A stretch of DNA of 64,000 bases from Pseudomonas sp. H9 (GCF_004353925.1 NZ_SMOK01000013.1:1-64000); one strand, 5' to 3'; shown: positions 1 through 10,153, counted from the stretch's first letter. Notes: generated by a model from the sequence alone, not told the origin. Translations and numbers: made by a program.

Positions 1-19
1 AAGCGCAAACCTTAAACCG

Positions 20-90
20 GTGGGAGCGGGCTTGCCCCGCGATTGCGATACAACTGACACGCCGCAATCGCGGGGCAAGCCCGCTCCCAC
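20..90. repeat. REP-type inverted repeat pair, copy 1
   Basis: Two head-to-head copies of a REP unit with core GCGGGGCAAGCCCGC, each flanked by GTGGGAGC or GCTCCCAC, with about 20 bases between the arms. The same unit recurs eight more times in the window, always at gene ends. It lies downstream of aceF. Confidence 0.9.
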
Positions 91-131
91 AGGTGGTGCA
101 AGACAGTTCCCTCCGTCGGTGAAAAGCGGGC

Positions 132-159
132 AAAAAAAAGCCCCGCCAAAGTGGCGGGG
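132..159 (-). terminator. rho-independent terminator of aceEF
   Basis: Read on the minus strand, a perfect 8-bp stem CCCCGCCA/TGGCGGGG with a 3-nt loop is followed by a run of eight T. It lies about 70 bases beyond the aceF stop codon. Confidence 0.9.
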
Positions 160-228
160 TTGAGGTACGAGCGTGGCAGCTCGAAAAGGGAGCCTGTCTC
201 CCCCGGCAGAGGGAGACAGGGAACAGCA

Positions 229-1860
229 TTACAGCAGCATGGTGCGGATGTCGGTCAGCAGGTCGCCCAGACGCTTGGTGAAGCGTGCAGCAGCTGCGCC
301 GTTGATCACGCGGTGATCGTAGGACAGCGACAGTGGCAGCATCAGCTTCGGCTGGAAGGCTTTGCCATCCCAGACTGGCTGGATGGTGGCCTTGGAAACA
401 CCGAGGATCGCCACTTCCGGCGCGTTGACGATCGGCGTGAAGCCGGTGCCGCCAATGTGACCGAGGCTGGAGATGGTGAAGCAAGCGCCTTGCATGTCAT
501 CAGCCGAGAGCTTTTTGGTCCGGGCTTTTTCAGCCAGGGCCGCCGCTTCGCCAGCCAGTTGCAGCAGGCTCTTCTGGTCGACGTTTTTGATCACAGGTAC
601 CAGCAGGCCATCCGGGGTATCAACGGCGAAACCAACGTTGACGTACTTCTTGCGGATGATCGCTTTGCCGCTAGGGGCCAGCGAGCTGTTGAAGTCTGGC
701 AGTTCCTTGAGCAGGTGTGCACAGGCCTTGAGCAGCAGCGGCAGTACGGTCAGCTTGACGCCAGCCTTTTCTGCAACGGCTTTCTGCGCAACGCGGAAGG
801 CTTCCAGTTCAGTGATGTCGGCCGAGTCGAACTGGGTCACGTGAGGTACGTTCAGCCAGCTGCGATGCAGGTTGGTCGCGCCCATCTGCATCAGACGGGT
901 CATCGGCACTTCTTCGACTTCGCCGAAGCGGCTGAAATCGACTTCCGGAATCGGCGGGATGCCTGCACCACCGGTTGCACCGGCGGCTGGAGCTTCCTTG
1001 GCCTTCTGCATCATGGCCTTGACGTAAACCTGCACGTCTTCCTTGAGGATACGACCGTGCGGGCCAGTGGCGGCAACGGCGCTCAGCTCGACGCCGAACT
1101 CACGGGCCAGCTGACGTACGGCAGGGCCGGCGTGAACTTTGGCACCGCTGACAGCGGCAGGCGCGGCAGCCGGTGCTGCTGGAGCAGCTTCAGCCTTGGC
1201 AGCTGGCGCCGGAGCAGCAGCGGCCGGAGCGGCAGCAGCAGGTGCAGCGGCGGGTGCTGGAGCTGCTGCAGGCGCAGCGCCAGCGACTTTCAGCTTGAGG
1301 ATCAGGTCGCCAGTGCCGACTTCGTCGTCCAGCTTGGCCACGATGGCTTCGACCACGCCAGCGGCTGGAGACGGGATCTCCATCGAGGCTTTGTCCGATT
1401 CCAGGGTGATCAGCGACTGGTCAGCTTCGACGGTATCGCCGACTTTGACCAGCATTTCGATGATCTTGGCTTTGCCCGACGAGCCGATGTCCGGGACATG
1501 AATGTCCTGAACAGCGGCAGCAGCCGGTGCAGCAGCCGGGGCCGGAGCGGCCTCGGCAACTGGAGCAGCAGGCGCCGGTGCAGCAGCCGGTGCGGCAGCG
1601 GCAGGAGCCTCAGGCGCAGCAGCTGCGCCCTCGACTTCCAGTTCCAGCAGTTCGTCGCCTTCCTTCAGACGGTCGCCCAGCTTGACCTTCAGCGCTTTGA
1701 TCACGCCGGCCTTAGGGGCCGGGATCTCCATGGAGGCCTTGTCGGACTCCAGGGTCAGCAGGCTTTGGTCAGCCTCGATGCGGTCGCCGACTTTGACGAA
1801 CAGCTCAATGATTTCACCTTCACCGCTGCCGATGTCAGGTACGCGAATGAGTTCGCTCAC
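229..1860 (-). CDS. aceF: Pyruvate dehydrogenase E2, dihydrolipoyllysine acetyltransferase
   Basis: This is the core subunit of the pyruvate dehydrogenase complex, which moves the acetyl group from E1 to CoA in the cytoplasm. The 543-residue protein has two lipoyl domains, each with the motif ESDKASMEIP; the lipoylated lysines are near residues 41 and 157. Long Ala/Pro linkers follow each. A peripheral subunit-binding domain lies around residues 244-281 and the catalytic domain ends with the motif SYDHRVING (catalytic His about 516). E2 proteins carry one to three lipoyl domains; this one has two. It lies 13 bases downstream of aceE on the same strand, so the two form an operon closed by the terminator at 132-159. 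Very sure. Confidence 0.97.
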   Translation of the reverse strand: MSELIRVPDIGSGEGEIIELFVKVGDRIEADQSLLTLESDKASMEIPAPKAGVIKALKVKLGDRLKEGDELLELEVEGAAAAPEAPAAAAPAAAPAPAAPVAEAAPAPAAAPAAAAVQDIHVPDIGSSGKAKIIEMLVKVGDTVEADQSLITLESDKASMEIPSPAAGVVEAIVAKLDDEVGTGDLILKLKVAGAAPAAAPAPAAAPAAAAPAAAAPAPAAKAEAAPAAPAAAPAAVSGAKVHAGPAVRQLAREFGVELSAVAATGPHGRILKEDVQVYVKAMMQKAKEAPAAGATGGAGIPPIPEVDFSRFGEVEEVPMTRLMQMGATNLHRSWLNVPHVTQFDSADITELEAFRVAQKAVAEKAGVKLTVLPLLLKACAHLLKELPDFNSSLAPSGKAIIRKKYVNVGFAVDTPDGLLVPVIKNVDQKSLLQLAGEAAALAEKARTKKLSADDMQGACFTISSLGHIGGTGFTPIVNAPEVAILGVSKATIQPVWDGKAFQPKLMLPLSLSYDHRVINGAAAARFTKRLGDLLTDIRTMLL

Positions 1861-1873
1861 TTAAAAATACTCC

Positions 1874-4519
1874 TCAGCAGTCCAGTGGGTTGCGCTTGTC
1901 CGGGTCGATGCCGAACTTGGTGATGGCATCGGCCACAACCTTAGGTTCGATCTCGCCACGGTCAGCCAGGGCTTCCAGGGCAGCCAGCACCACGAAGTGA
2001 CGGTCGACTTCGAAGAAGTGACGCAGCTTCTTGCGGCTGTCGCTGCGACCGTAGCCATCGGTACCCAGGACTTTGAATTCTTTGCTCGGCACCCACTGAC
2101 GGATCTGCTCGGCGAACAGTTTCATGTAGTCGGTAGAGGCAATGACCGGACCTTTGCGACCGTTCAGGCACTGCTCGACGTAAGTCTGCTGTGGCTTCTG
2201 ACCAGGCTTGAGGCGGTTGCTGCGCTCTACGGCCAGGCCGTCGCGACGCAGTTCGTTGAAGCTGGTGACGCTCCAGACGTCGGCGCCGACGTTGAACTCT
2301 TCACGCAGGATCTTCGCCGCTTCACGCACTTCACGCAGGATGGTGCCGGAGCCCATCAGCTGAACGTGGTGTGCCGCTTCGCGGGTATCTTCCTCGAGCA
2401 GGTACATACCTTTGATGATGCCTTCCTCGACACCGGCCGGCATGGCTGGCTGCTGGTAAGACTCGTTCATCACGGTGATGTAGTAGAAGACGTCCTGTTG
2501 CTCTTCGGTCATCTTCTTCATGCCGTCCTGGATGATCACCGCCAGCTCGTAGCCGTAGGTTGGATCGTAGGTGCGGCAGTTCGGGATGGTACCGGCCATC
2601 ATGTGGCTGTGACCGTCTTCGTGCTGCAGGCCTTCACCGTTGAGGGTGGTACGGCCGGCGGTGCCGCCGATCAGGAAGCCACGGGTACGGCTGTCGCCAG
2701 CGGCCCAGGCCAGGTCGCCGATACGCTGGAAGCCGAACATCGAGTAGAAGATGTAGAACGGCAGCATCGGCTGGTTGTGGCAGCTGTACGAAGTACCGGC
2801 AGCGATGAACGACGACATGGCGCCGGCTTCGTTGATGCCTTCTTCGAGGATCTGACCTTTCTTGTCTTCGCGGTAGAACATCACCTGGTCTTTATCGACT
2901 GGCTCGTAGAGCTGGCCGACGGACGAGTAGATGCCCAGCTGGCGGAACATGCCTTCCATACCGAAGGTACGGGCTTCGTCCGGGATGATCGGAACGATGC
3001 GCTGGCCGATTTCTTTGTCTTTGACCAGTTGCGCGAGGATCCGCACGAAGGCCATGGTGGTGGAGATTTCGCGGTCGCCCGAGCCGTCCAGGATCGCCTT
3101 CAGGGTTTCCAGTGGCGGGGTTGGCACGCTGAAGCTCTTGGCGCGGCGCTGTGGAACGAAACCACCCAGTGCGGTGCGGCGTTCGGCCAGGTAACGGGCT
3201 TCGGCGCTGCCTTCTTCTGGTTTGAAGAACGGCAGGTTTTCCAGTTGGTCGTCTTTGACCGGGATGTCGAAGCGGTCACGGAACTGACGCAGGCTCTCGA
3301 CGTCGACCTTCTTGGTGTTGTGCGCGGTGTTCTTGGCTTCGCCAGCACCGGTGCCGTAACCCTTGATGGTCTTGGCCAGAATAACGGTTGGCTGGTCTTT
3401 GTGGTTGACCGCCTGGTGGTAGGCCGCATAGACCTTGTACGGGTCGTGGCCGCCACGGTTGAGCTTCCAGATTTCTTCGTCGGACAGGTCTTCGACCATG
3501 GCCTTGAGTTCTGGGGTGTTGAAGAAGTGCTCACGGACGAACGCGCCGTCTTTGGCTTTGTAGTTCTGGTACTCGCCGTCGATGACTTCGTCCATGCGAC
3601 GCTGCAGGGCGCCGTTGGTGTCTTTGGCGAACAAAGGGTCCCAGAAACGGCCCCAGACCACTTTGTTGACGTTCCAGCCACCGCCACGGAACACGCCTTC
3701 GAGTTCCTGGATGATCTTGCCGTTGCCGCGAACCGGGCCGTCGAGGCGCTGCAGGTTGCAGTTGATGACGAAGATCAGGTTGTCCAGCTTCTCGCGGCCA
3801 GCCAGGGCGATTGCACCCAGGGATTCTGGCTCGTCGCACTCGCCGTCGCCCATGAAGCACCAGACTTTCTGCTTGCCAGCCGGGATGAAACCACGGGCTT
3901 CCAGGTACTTCATGAAGCGTGCCTGGTAGATCGCCTGGATCGGGCCCAGACCCATGGAAACGGTCGGGAACTGCCAGAAGTCAGGCATCAGCCATGGGTG
4001 CGGGTAGGACGACAGGCCTTTGCCATCGACTTCCTGACGGAAGTTGTTCATCTGGTCTTCGTTGATGCGGCCTTCCATGAAGGCGCGGGCGTAGACACCA
4101 GGCGAGGCGTGGCCCTGGAAGAAGATCAGGTCGCCGCCGTGTTCTTCGGTCGGGGCCTGGAAGAAATAGTTGAAGCCAATGTCATACAGAGTGGCACTGG
4201 AGGCGAAGCTCGAAATGTGGCCACCCAGATCCGAGTCTTTCAGGTTGGTGCGCATAACCATTGCCAGCGCGTTCCAACGGACCATCGAGCGAATGCGGCG
4301 TTCCATGAACAGGTCGCCAGGCATGCGTGCTTCGTGGGTGACAGGGATGGTGTTGCGGTATGGCGTGGTGATGGCATATGGCAGCTGGGAGCCACTACGG
4401 GTGGCCAGCTCGCCCATACGGGTCATCAGGTAGTGAGCGCGGTCTTCGCCTTCTTTGTCGAGAACCGACTCCAGGGCGTCCAGCCATTCCTGGGTTTCGA
4501 CGGGATCGAGGTCTTGCAT
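1874..4519 (-). CDS. aceE: Pyruvate dehydrogenase E1 component, homodimeric type
   Basis: This is the thiamine-diphosphate-dependent decarboxylase that converts pyruvate to an acetyl group on the E2 lipoyl arm. The 881-residue length is normal for the homodimeric E1 of gamma-proteobacteria. The thiamine diphosphate/Mg motif begins GDGECDEPES near residue 223 and ends at an NCNLQRLDGP segment, and the transketolase-like C-terminal half is complete. It is the first gene of the aceEF operon. The 431-base gap to glnE holds its promoter, two candidate operators at 4630-4696 and a REP pair. Confidence 0.97.
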   Translation of the reverse strand: MQDLDPVETQEWLDALESVLDKEGEDRAHYLMTRMGELATRSGSQLPYAITTPYRNTIPVTHEARMPGDLFMERRIRSMVRWNALAMVMRTNLKDSDLGGHISSFASSATLYDIGFNYFFQAPTEEHGGDLIFFQGHASPGVYARAFMEGRINEDQMNNFRQEVDGKGLSSYPHPWLMPDFWQFPTVSMGLGPIQAIYQARFMKYLEARGFIPAGKQKVWCFMGDGECDEPESLGAIALAGREKLDNLIFVINCNLQRLDGPVRGNGKIIQELEGVFRGGGWNVNKVVWGRFWDPLFAKDTNGALQRRMDEVIDGEYQNYKAKDGAFVREHFFNTPELKAMVEDLSDEEIWKLNRGGHDPYKVYAAYHQAVNHKDQPTVILAKTIKGYGTGAGEAKNTAHNTKKVDVESLRQFRDRFDIPVKDDQLENLPFFKPEEGSAEARYLAERRTALGGFVPQRRAKSFSVPTPPLETLKAILDGSGDREISTTMAFVRILAQLVKDKEIGQRIVPIIPDEARTFGMEGMFRQLGIYSSVGQLYEPVDKDQVMFYREDKKGQILEEGINEAGAMSSFIAAGTSYSCHNQPMLPFYIFYSMFGFQRIGDLAWAAGDSRTRGFLIGGTAGRTTLNGEGLQHEDGHSHMMAGTIPNCRTYDPTYGYELAVIIQDGMKKMTEEQQDVFYYITVMNESYQQPAMPAGVEEGIIKGMYLLEEDTREAAHHVQLMGSGTILREVREAAKILREEFNVGADVWSVTSFNELRRDGLAVERSNRLKPGQKPQQTYVEQCLNGRKGPVIASTDYMKLFAEQIRQWVPSKEFKVLGTDGYGRSDSRKKLRHFFEVDRHFVVLAALEALADRGEIEPKVVADAITKFGIDPDKRNPLDC

Positions 4520-4629
4520 GGCTTGCTCCAGGGCGGAAAGGCTTCCAGAATCGGTTGCCTGAGTTTGCGACTGGCCTTTTGGGCAGACGACATGAAATTC
4601 TTGGATTACCGGAGAGTGTACCGGCGTTG

Positions 4630-4696
4630 TGTAGTTTTACTACAAATGAATCGCCATTTCATGCTTTTGAAGTGAAGAAGCAGTAGTAAAACTACA
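4630..4696. promoter_or_regulatory. Twin palindromic operators upstream of aceE (candidate RccR sites)
   Basis: TGTAGTTTTACTACA at 4630-4644 is a palindrome with half-sites TGTAGT and ACTACA three bases apart. AGTAGTAAAACTACA at 4682-4696 has the same design with one half-site change. They lie 111-178 bases upstream of the aceE start codon, a natural operator position. From established work, the RpiR-family regulator RccR of Pseudomonas controls aceE and glcB in response to KDPG. Assigning these sites to RccR is inference, helped by the same half-sites before glcB at 26383-26408. Confidence 0.6.
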
Positions 4697-4840
4697 GAAA
4701 ACTGGCTTATGGCCTCAGTTCAGGTTGTGGGGAAAAACGATACCGGTGGTTAAAAGCAAGTTAAGAAAAGGTTTGCTGCGATGGTTTCTGCCAGAGAATC
4801 ATGTTTTTCAGCTATTTCTAACTTTTGTATGACAGTCCAT

Positions 4841-4910
4841 GTGGGAGCGGGCTTGCCCCGCGATTGCATTTCGTCAGGCGTATCGCATCGCGGGGCAAGC
4901 CCGCTCCCAC
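4841..4910. repeat. REP-type inverted repeat pair, copy 2
   Basis: Head-to-head REP units with core GCGGGGCAAGCCCGC between the divergent aceE and glnE genes. It ends about 40 bases before the glnE start codon. Confidence 0.9.
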
Positions 4911-4950
4911 ATGTCGCCGCTAATCTTTTCTCGCCGATCAAGGATAGACC

Positions 4951-7887
4951 ATGAGCCTGCCTTTGCTGGTTGATCTGCCCGCCACCCTTGCACCGTTAGT
5001 CAGTCGCAACGAGCAATCGCTGCGTGCCGCAGTTGCCCAGGTGCCGGATTTATCCCTTGATAGCTGGACGGCTGAACGTTGGGCGCAGTTCGCCCGAGTG
5101 ACGGCAGCTAGCGATTTTGTCCTTGAACAGGCATTACGCGATCCGGCCATGCTGCTTGAACTGGTTGCCAGCGGCGAACTCGACCGCAGTTTCGCGCCGG
5201 GCGAACTGTGCGCGCAGATTGCTGGTGCTGCTCAGGCAGCCGACAGCGAAGACGCGCTGGCGCGTAACCTGCGCCGCCAACGTAACCGCCAACAGGTACG
5301 GATCATCTGGCGCGACCTGAACCGCCAGGCCGACCTGGTGCAAACCTGCCGCGACCTCTCCGACCTGGCCGACGCCTGTATCGACCAGGCTTACCACTGG
5401 CTGTACCCACGTCACTGCCAGCAGTTCGGTACGCCGATCGGCCATCGCAGCGGCCTGGCGCAGCACATGGTGGTGCTGGGCATGGGCAAGCTGGGTGCGG
5501 TCGAGCTGAACCTGTCATCGGACATTGACCTGATTTTTGCCTTCCCTGAGGGCGGCGAGACTGAAGGCGTCAAACGTTCGCTGGATAACCAGGAGTTCTT
5601 TACCCGCCTGGGCCAGCGCCTGATCAAGGCCCTGGACCCGATTACCGTCGATGGTTTCGTGTTCCGCGTTGATATGCGCCTGCGGCCTTATGGCTCGTCG
5701 GGGGCGCTGGTGCTTAGCTTCAACGCGCTGGAGCAGTACTACCAGGACCAGGGCCGCGACTGGGAACGCTACGCGATGATCAAGGCGCGAGTGGTGGCCG
5801 GCGACCAGCAGGCCGGAGCTCAGTTGCTGAATGTGCTGCGACCGTTCGTTTACCGGCGATATCTGGACTTTTCTGCCATCGAAGCGCTGCGCACCATGAA
5901 GCAGCTGATCCAGCAAGAAGTGCGGCGCAAGGGCATGGCCGACAACATCAAGCTGGGAGCGGGCGGTATTCGGGAAGTCGAGTTTATTGCCCAGGCTTTC
6001 CAGCTGATTCACGGCGGGCGCGACCTGAGCCTGCAGCAGCGGCCCTTGCTCAAGGTGCTGTCGACCCTTGAAGGGCAGGGGTACCTGCCGCCTGCGGTGG
6101 TCACTGAACTGCGCGAAGGCTATGAATTCTTACGCTACACCGAGCATGCGATCCAGGCCATTGCCGATCGCCAGACTCAAATGCTACCGGACAGTGACCT
6201 CGACCGTGCGCGTATTGCCTTTATGCTCGGTTTTGCCGACTGGGCGAGTTTCCATGCCCAACTGATGCACTGGCGCGGGCGAATTGACTGGCACTTCCGT
6301 CAGGTCATTGCCGACCCGGACGAAGATGAGAGTGAAGAGGGCGAAGTCATCGTTGGCGGTGAATGGCTGCCGCTGTGGGAAGAAGCCCAGGATGAGGAAG
6401 CCGCCTGCCGTCAGCTGCAGAACGCCGGTTTTGCCGACCCAGGCAAGGCGCTCAGGCATCTGGCCGGGCTGCGTAACAGTGGCCAGTTGCGCGCCATGCA
6501 GCGTTTGGGGCGCGAGCGTCTGGATGCATTTATTCCCCGCTTGTTGGCGCAGGCGGTGGAGCATGCTGACCCGGATCTGGTGCTGGAGCGAGTATTGCCG
6601 TTGGTAGAAGCGGTGGCTCGGCGTTCAGCGTATCTGGTGCTGCTGACCGAAAACCCAGGGGCGCTGCGGCGCTTGTTGACCTTGTGCGCTGCCAGCCCAT
6701 GGATCGCTGAGCAAATCACCCGCTTTCCGCTGCTGCTCGATGAGCTGCTCAACGAAGGCCGTTTGTTCAGCCCGCCGAAGGCGCCGGAGCTGGCCGCCGA
6801 GTTGCGTGAGCGACTGACGCGCATTCCCGAAGACGACTTGGAACAGCAGATGGAGGCGTTGCGCCATTTCAAACTGGCTCACAGCTTGCGGGTGGCTGCT
6901 TCTGAAATCGCCGGTAACTTGCCGCTGATGAAAGTCAGCGATTACCTGACCTGGCTGGCTGAAGCCATCCTCAACCAGGTGTTGGCGCTGGCCTGGCGCC
7001 AGACAGTCACGCGCCATGGCCAGCCCAAGCGCAGTGATGGTAGCCTGTGCGACCCGGGTTTCATTATTGTTGGCTACGGCAAAGTCGGTGGTATCGAGCT
7101 TGGCCACGGTTCAGACCTTGATTTGGTGTTCATCCATGATGGCGACCCGCAGGCGGAGACCGACGGTGCCAAGCCTATCGATAGCGCCCAGTTCTTCACG
7201 CGCCTGGGCCAGCGCATCATTCACCTGCTGACTACCCAGACCAACTCCGGGCAGCTGTATGACGTGGACATGCGCTTGCGTCCTTCCGGCGCCTCGGGGT
7301 TGTTGGTCAGTTCTGTGGGCGCCTTTGAGCGTTATCAGCAGAACGAGGCCTGGACCTGGGAGCATCAGGCGCTGGTGCGCGCCCGCGTGCTGGTGGGTTG
7401 CCCGCAGGTGGGCGCGGCATTTGAGGCCGTGCGTGCGCGGATTCTCGGCCAGGCTCGGGACTTGCCCAAGTTGCAGGCCGAAGTCAGCGAGATGCGCGCC
7501 AAGATGCGCGATAACCTCGGGACCAAGGTCAGCGCTGCGGGTACCGGCGCCAACGCTTTTGAGCCTGGCGTGCCCTTTGATATCAAGCAGGATGCCGGTG
7601 GTATCGTCGATATCGAATTTATGGTGCAATACGCCGCTTTGGCCTGGTCTCACGACCATCCGGAACTGCTGCGCTGGACCGACAACATCCGCATCCTTGA
7701 AGAGCTTGAACAAGCCGGGCTGATGCCCGCCAGCGATGCTGTGCTGTTGCGTGAGGTGTACAAGGCGTTCCGCTCGGCTGCACACCGCCAGGCCCTGCAG
7801 AAGCAGGCCGGGGTGATCGATGCCTCGCAGTTTGTTCAGGAGCGTCGTGAAGTGCGGCGCATCTGGGCTGAGATGGGACTGACCTGA
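4951..7887 (+). CDS. glnE: Bifunctional glutamine synthetase adenylyltransferase / adenylyl-removing enzyme
   Basis: GlnE adds AMP to glutamine synthetase to lower its activity and removes it again, responding to PII protein and glutamine. The 978 residues have two nucleotidyltransferase domains with matching motifs. The N-terminal adenylyl-removing half has GMGKLGAVELNLSSDIDL near residue 176, and the C-terminal adenylyltransferase half has GYGKVGGIELGHGSDLDL near residue 707. Both retain the acidic pair needed for metal binding. The ATG is preceded by AAGGA. It stands alone on the plus strand, 157 bases ahead of the lipopolysaccharide operon. In P. aeruginosa ilvE intervenes; it is absent here. 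Confidence 0.97.
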   Translation: MSLPLLVDLPATLAPLVSRNEQSLRAAVAQVPDLSLDSWTAERWAQFARVTAASDFVLEQALRDPAMLLELVASGELDRSFAPGELCAQIAGAAQAADSEDALARNLRRQRNRQQVRIIWRDLNRQADLVQTCRDLSDLADACIDQAYHWLYPRHCQQFGTPIGHRSGLAQHMVVLGMGKLGAVELNLSSDIDLIFAFPEGGETEGVKRSLDNQEFFTRLGQRLIKALDPITVDGFVFRVDMRLRPYGSSGALVLSFNALEQYYQDQGRDWERYAMIKARVVAGDQQAGAQLLNVLRPFVYRRYLDFSAIEALRTMKQLIQQEVRRKGMADNIKLGAGGIREVEFIAQAFQLIHGGRDLSLQQRPLLKVLSTLEGQGYLPPAVVTELREGYEFLRYTEHAIQAIADRQTQMLPDSDLDRARIAFMLGFADWASFHAQLMHWRGRIDWHFRQVIADPDEDESEEGEVIVGGEWLPLWEEAQDEEAACRQLQNAGFADPGKALRHLAGLRNSGQLRAMQRLGRERLDAFIPRLLAQAVEHADPDLVLERVLPLVEAVARRSAYLVLLTENPGALRRLLTLCAASPWIAEQITRFPLLLDELLNEGRLFSPPKAPELAAELRERLTRIPEDDLEQQMEALRHFKLAHSLRVAASEIAGNLPLMKVSDYLTWLAEAILNQVLALAWRQTVTRHGQPKRSDGSLCDPGFIIVGYGKVGGIELGHGSDLDLVFIHDGDPQAETDGAKPIDSAQFFTRLGQRIIHLLTTQTNSGQLYDVDMRLRPSGASGLLVSSVGAFERYQQNEAWTWEHQALVRARVLVGCPQVGAAFEAVRARILGQARDLPKLQAEVSEMRAKMRDNLGTKVSAAGTGANAFEPGVPFDIKQDAGGIVDIEFMVQYAALAWSHDHPELLRWTDNIRILEELEQAGLMPASDAVLLREVYKAFRSAAHRQALQKQAGVIDASQFVQERREVRRIWAEMGLT

Positions 7888-8044
7888 GCGGTTGAACCAG
7901 GCGAATCAGGCGGCAGGAAGCCTGCCACGACCACACTACAGCCCGAGTGGCGTACACTGGTCGCTATATAGCCTGAATATAAAGAAGGGAGGCCAGGCTG
8001 TTCGCGGACAGGCTGCAGCCTCCCTGATCGTTTCTGGATAAAGC

Positions 8045-9094
8045 ATGAGAATTTTGATCATTGGCCCCAGCTGGGTGGGCGACATGGTAATGGCGCAAAC
8101 CCTGTTCCATTGCCTGAAGCAGCAACATCCGGCGTGTGTGATCGACGTGCTGGCCCCCGAGTGGAGCCGGCCGATCCTCGAGCGCATGCCTGAAGTGCGC
8201 CAGGCCTTGAGCTTTCCGCTCGGCCACGGCGCGCTGGAACTGGCGACCCGGCGGCGTATCGGCAAGTCCCTGGCGGGTCAGTATGACCAGGCGATTCTGC
8301 TGCCCAATTCGCTGAAGTCGGCGTTGGTGCCGTTCTTTGCCGGCATTCCCAAGCGTACCGGTTGGCGCGGCGAGCTGCGGTTCGGCCTGCTCAACGATGT
8401 GCGCAAGCTGGACAAGGCGCGCTACCCGCTGATGATCGAGCGCTTCATGGCCTTGGCCTACCCGGTAGGCACCGAGCTGCCTAAGCCTTACCCGCGCCCG
8501 AGCCTGCAAATCGAGGCTGCCAGCCGCGATGCCGCCTTGGCCAAGTTCGGCCTGAGCCTGGATCGCCCGGTGTTGGCGTTGTGTCCGGGCGCCGAATTCG
8601 GCGAGGCCAAACGCTGGCCTTCGGAGCATTACGCCAAGGTGGCCGAGGTCAAGATTCGCGAAGGCTGGCAGGTATGGCTGTTTGGCTCGAAGAATGACCA
8701 CGCGGTGGGTGAGTCGATTCGTGAGCGGTTGATTCCAGGGCTGCGTGAAGAATCTTATAACCTCAGCGGTGAAACCTCGTTGGCCGAAGCTATCGATCTG
8801 CTGTCGTGCAGCGATGCAGTGGTGTCCAACGACTCCGGCCTGATGCATGTCGCCGCTGCGTTGAACCGTCCACTGGTGGCGGTCTATGGCTCAACCTCGC
8901 CGGGTTTCACGCCGCCGTTGGCCGATCAGGTCGAAGTGGTGCGCTTAGGGTTGGAGTGCAGCCCGTGTTTCGACCGTACCTGCCGTTTTGGCCATTACAA
9001 CTGCCTGCGCCAACTCGAACCTGACGCTGTGGTGGCTGCCTTGCAGCGCCTCGATGGTCCGAGCCTTGTCGATGTTTTGGCTGAGGTCGACTAA
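8045..9094 (+). CDS. waaF: ADP-heptose:LPS heptosyltransferase II
   Basis: WaaF adds the second heptose of the lipopolysaccharide inner core at the cytoplasmic face of the inner membrane. The 349-residue GT9-family protein starts with MRILIIGPSWVGDMVMAQTL, the usual heptosyltransferase N-terminus, and has the conserved block VSNDSGLMHVAAALNRPLVA near residue 260. It is the first gene of a tightly packed seven-gene operon running to 15005. WaaC follows directly: the stop codon ends where the next start begins. Confidence 0.96.
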   Translation: MRILIIGPSWVGDMVMAQTLFHCLKQQHPACVIDVLAPEWSRPILERMPEVRQALSFPLGHGALELATRRRIGKSLAGQYDQAILLPNSLKSALVPFFAGIPKRTGWRGELRFGLLNDVRKLDKARYPLMIERFMALAYPVGTELPKPYPRPSLQIEAASRDAALAKFGLSLDRPVLALCPGAEFGEAKRWPSEHYAKVAEVKIREGWQVWLFGSKNDHAVGESIRERLIPGLREESYNLSGETSLAEAIDLLSCSDAVVSNDSGLMHVAAALNRPLVAVYGSTSPGFTPPLADQVEVVRLGLECSPCFDRTCRFGHYNCLRQLEPDAVVAALQRLDGPSLVDVLAEVD

Positions 9095-10153
9095 GTGCGG
9101 GTATTGCTGATCAAGACCTCTTCCCTGGGCGATGTGATTCACGCGCTGCCGGCACTCACCGATGCGGCCCGGGCGATTCCAGGTATTCGCTTCGACTGGG
9201 TGGTTGAGGAAGGCTTTGCCGAGATTCCCAGCTGGCACCCGGCGGTCGACAAGGTTATCCCGGTAGCGATTCGCCGCTGGCGCAAGAACCTCTGGCAGAC
9301 CTTCAAAAACGGCGAATGGCGCCAGTTCAAGCAGCGCCTGCGCGAAACCAAATATGACTTGGTGATCGACGCCCAAGGCCTGGTCAAATCGGCCTGGCTG
9401 ACCCGTTACGTCAAGGCACCGGTGGCCGGGCTCGACCGGTATTCGGCCCGTGAAGGGCTGTCGAGCCGCTTCTATGACCGCCGCTTTTCAGTGCAGCGTG
9501 GGCAGCATGCGGTTGAGCGGGTGCGCCAATTGTTCGCTTTGGCCCTGGGGTATGACCTGCCAGCTGGCCTGGGTGACTACGGCCTCGACCTTAACCGCCT
9601 GCAGTTGCCGCCGGCAGCGCCGTTCGTGGTGTTTCTGCATGGCACGACCTGGGCCACCAAGCACTGGCCTGAGGCTTACTGGCGCCAGTTGGCCGAGCGT
9701 CTTGGCCAGCAAGGCCTGCAAGTGCGCCTGCCATGGGGCAACGCGGCCGAGCAGGCCCGCGCCGAGCGTATTGCCAAGGGCTTGAGCAACTGTCAGGTGC
9801 TGCCAAAATTGAACCTGGTCGGTGTCGCCCGCGTGCTGGCGGCGGCAAAAGCCTGCGTAGCAGTGGATACTGGTCTGGGCCATCTGGCGGCAGCGCTGGA
9901 TGTGCCGACCCTGTCGCTGTTCGGCCCGACCAACCCAGGGCTGACCGGCGCTTATGGCAAGTCGCAGGTGCACTTGGCCAGCGACTTCGCCTGTGCACCG
10001 TGTTTGCAAAAGAAATGTACCTATAAACCGAGTGCTGAAGATCAGCGCCGGTTCGATCTCAAACGCGAGTGGCCACTGTGCTTCACTCGCCTGAATCCCG
10101 AGCGTGTGGCGAGCCAATTGCGCGCGTTGCTGCTGGCTGAGGATGTTCGTTAA
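9095..10153 (+). CDS. waaC: ADP-heptose:LPS heptosyltransferase I
   Basis: WaaC adds the first heptose to Kdo on lipid A. The 352-residue GT9 protein begins at a GTG codon immediately after the waaF stop and starts VRVLLIKTSSLGDVIHALPA, the usual family N-terminus. The acceptor/donor block VAVDTGLGHLAAALDVPTLS is near residue 257. The last base of its TAA stop is the first base of the waaG ATG, which suggests translational coupling. Very sure of function. Confidence 0.96.
   Translation: MRVLLIKTSSLGDVIHALPALTDAARAIPGIRFDWVVEEGFAEIPSWHPAVDKVIPVAIRRWRKNLWQTFKNGEWRQFKQRLRETKYDLVIDAQGLVKSAWLTRYVKAPVAGLDRYSAREGLSSRFYDRRFSVQRGQHAVERVRQLFALALGYDLPAGLGDYGLDLNRLQLPPAAPFVVFLHGTTWATKHWPEAYWRQLAERLGQQGLQVRLPWGNAAEQARAERIAKGLSNCQVLPKLNLVGVARVLAAAKACVAVDTGLGHLAAALDVPTLSLFGPTNPGLTGAYGKSQVHLASDFACAPCLQKKCTYKPSAEDQRRFDLKREWPLCFTRLNPERVASQLRALLLAEDVR

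Noticed and set aside
151..1923. 590-residue open frame opposite aceF
   Set aside because: It is the complement of a high-GC gene with strong codon bias and long Ala/Pro linkers; the translation is rich in Gly/Ser/Arg without domain-like pattern. aceF on the other strand has unmistakable motifs.
1997..4675. 892-residue open frame opposite aceE
   Set aside because: Antisense shadow of aceE: long only because of the composition of the sense gene. It has no recognisable motif.
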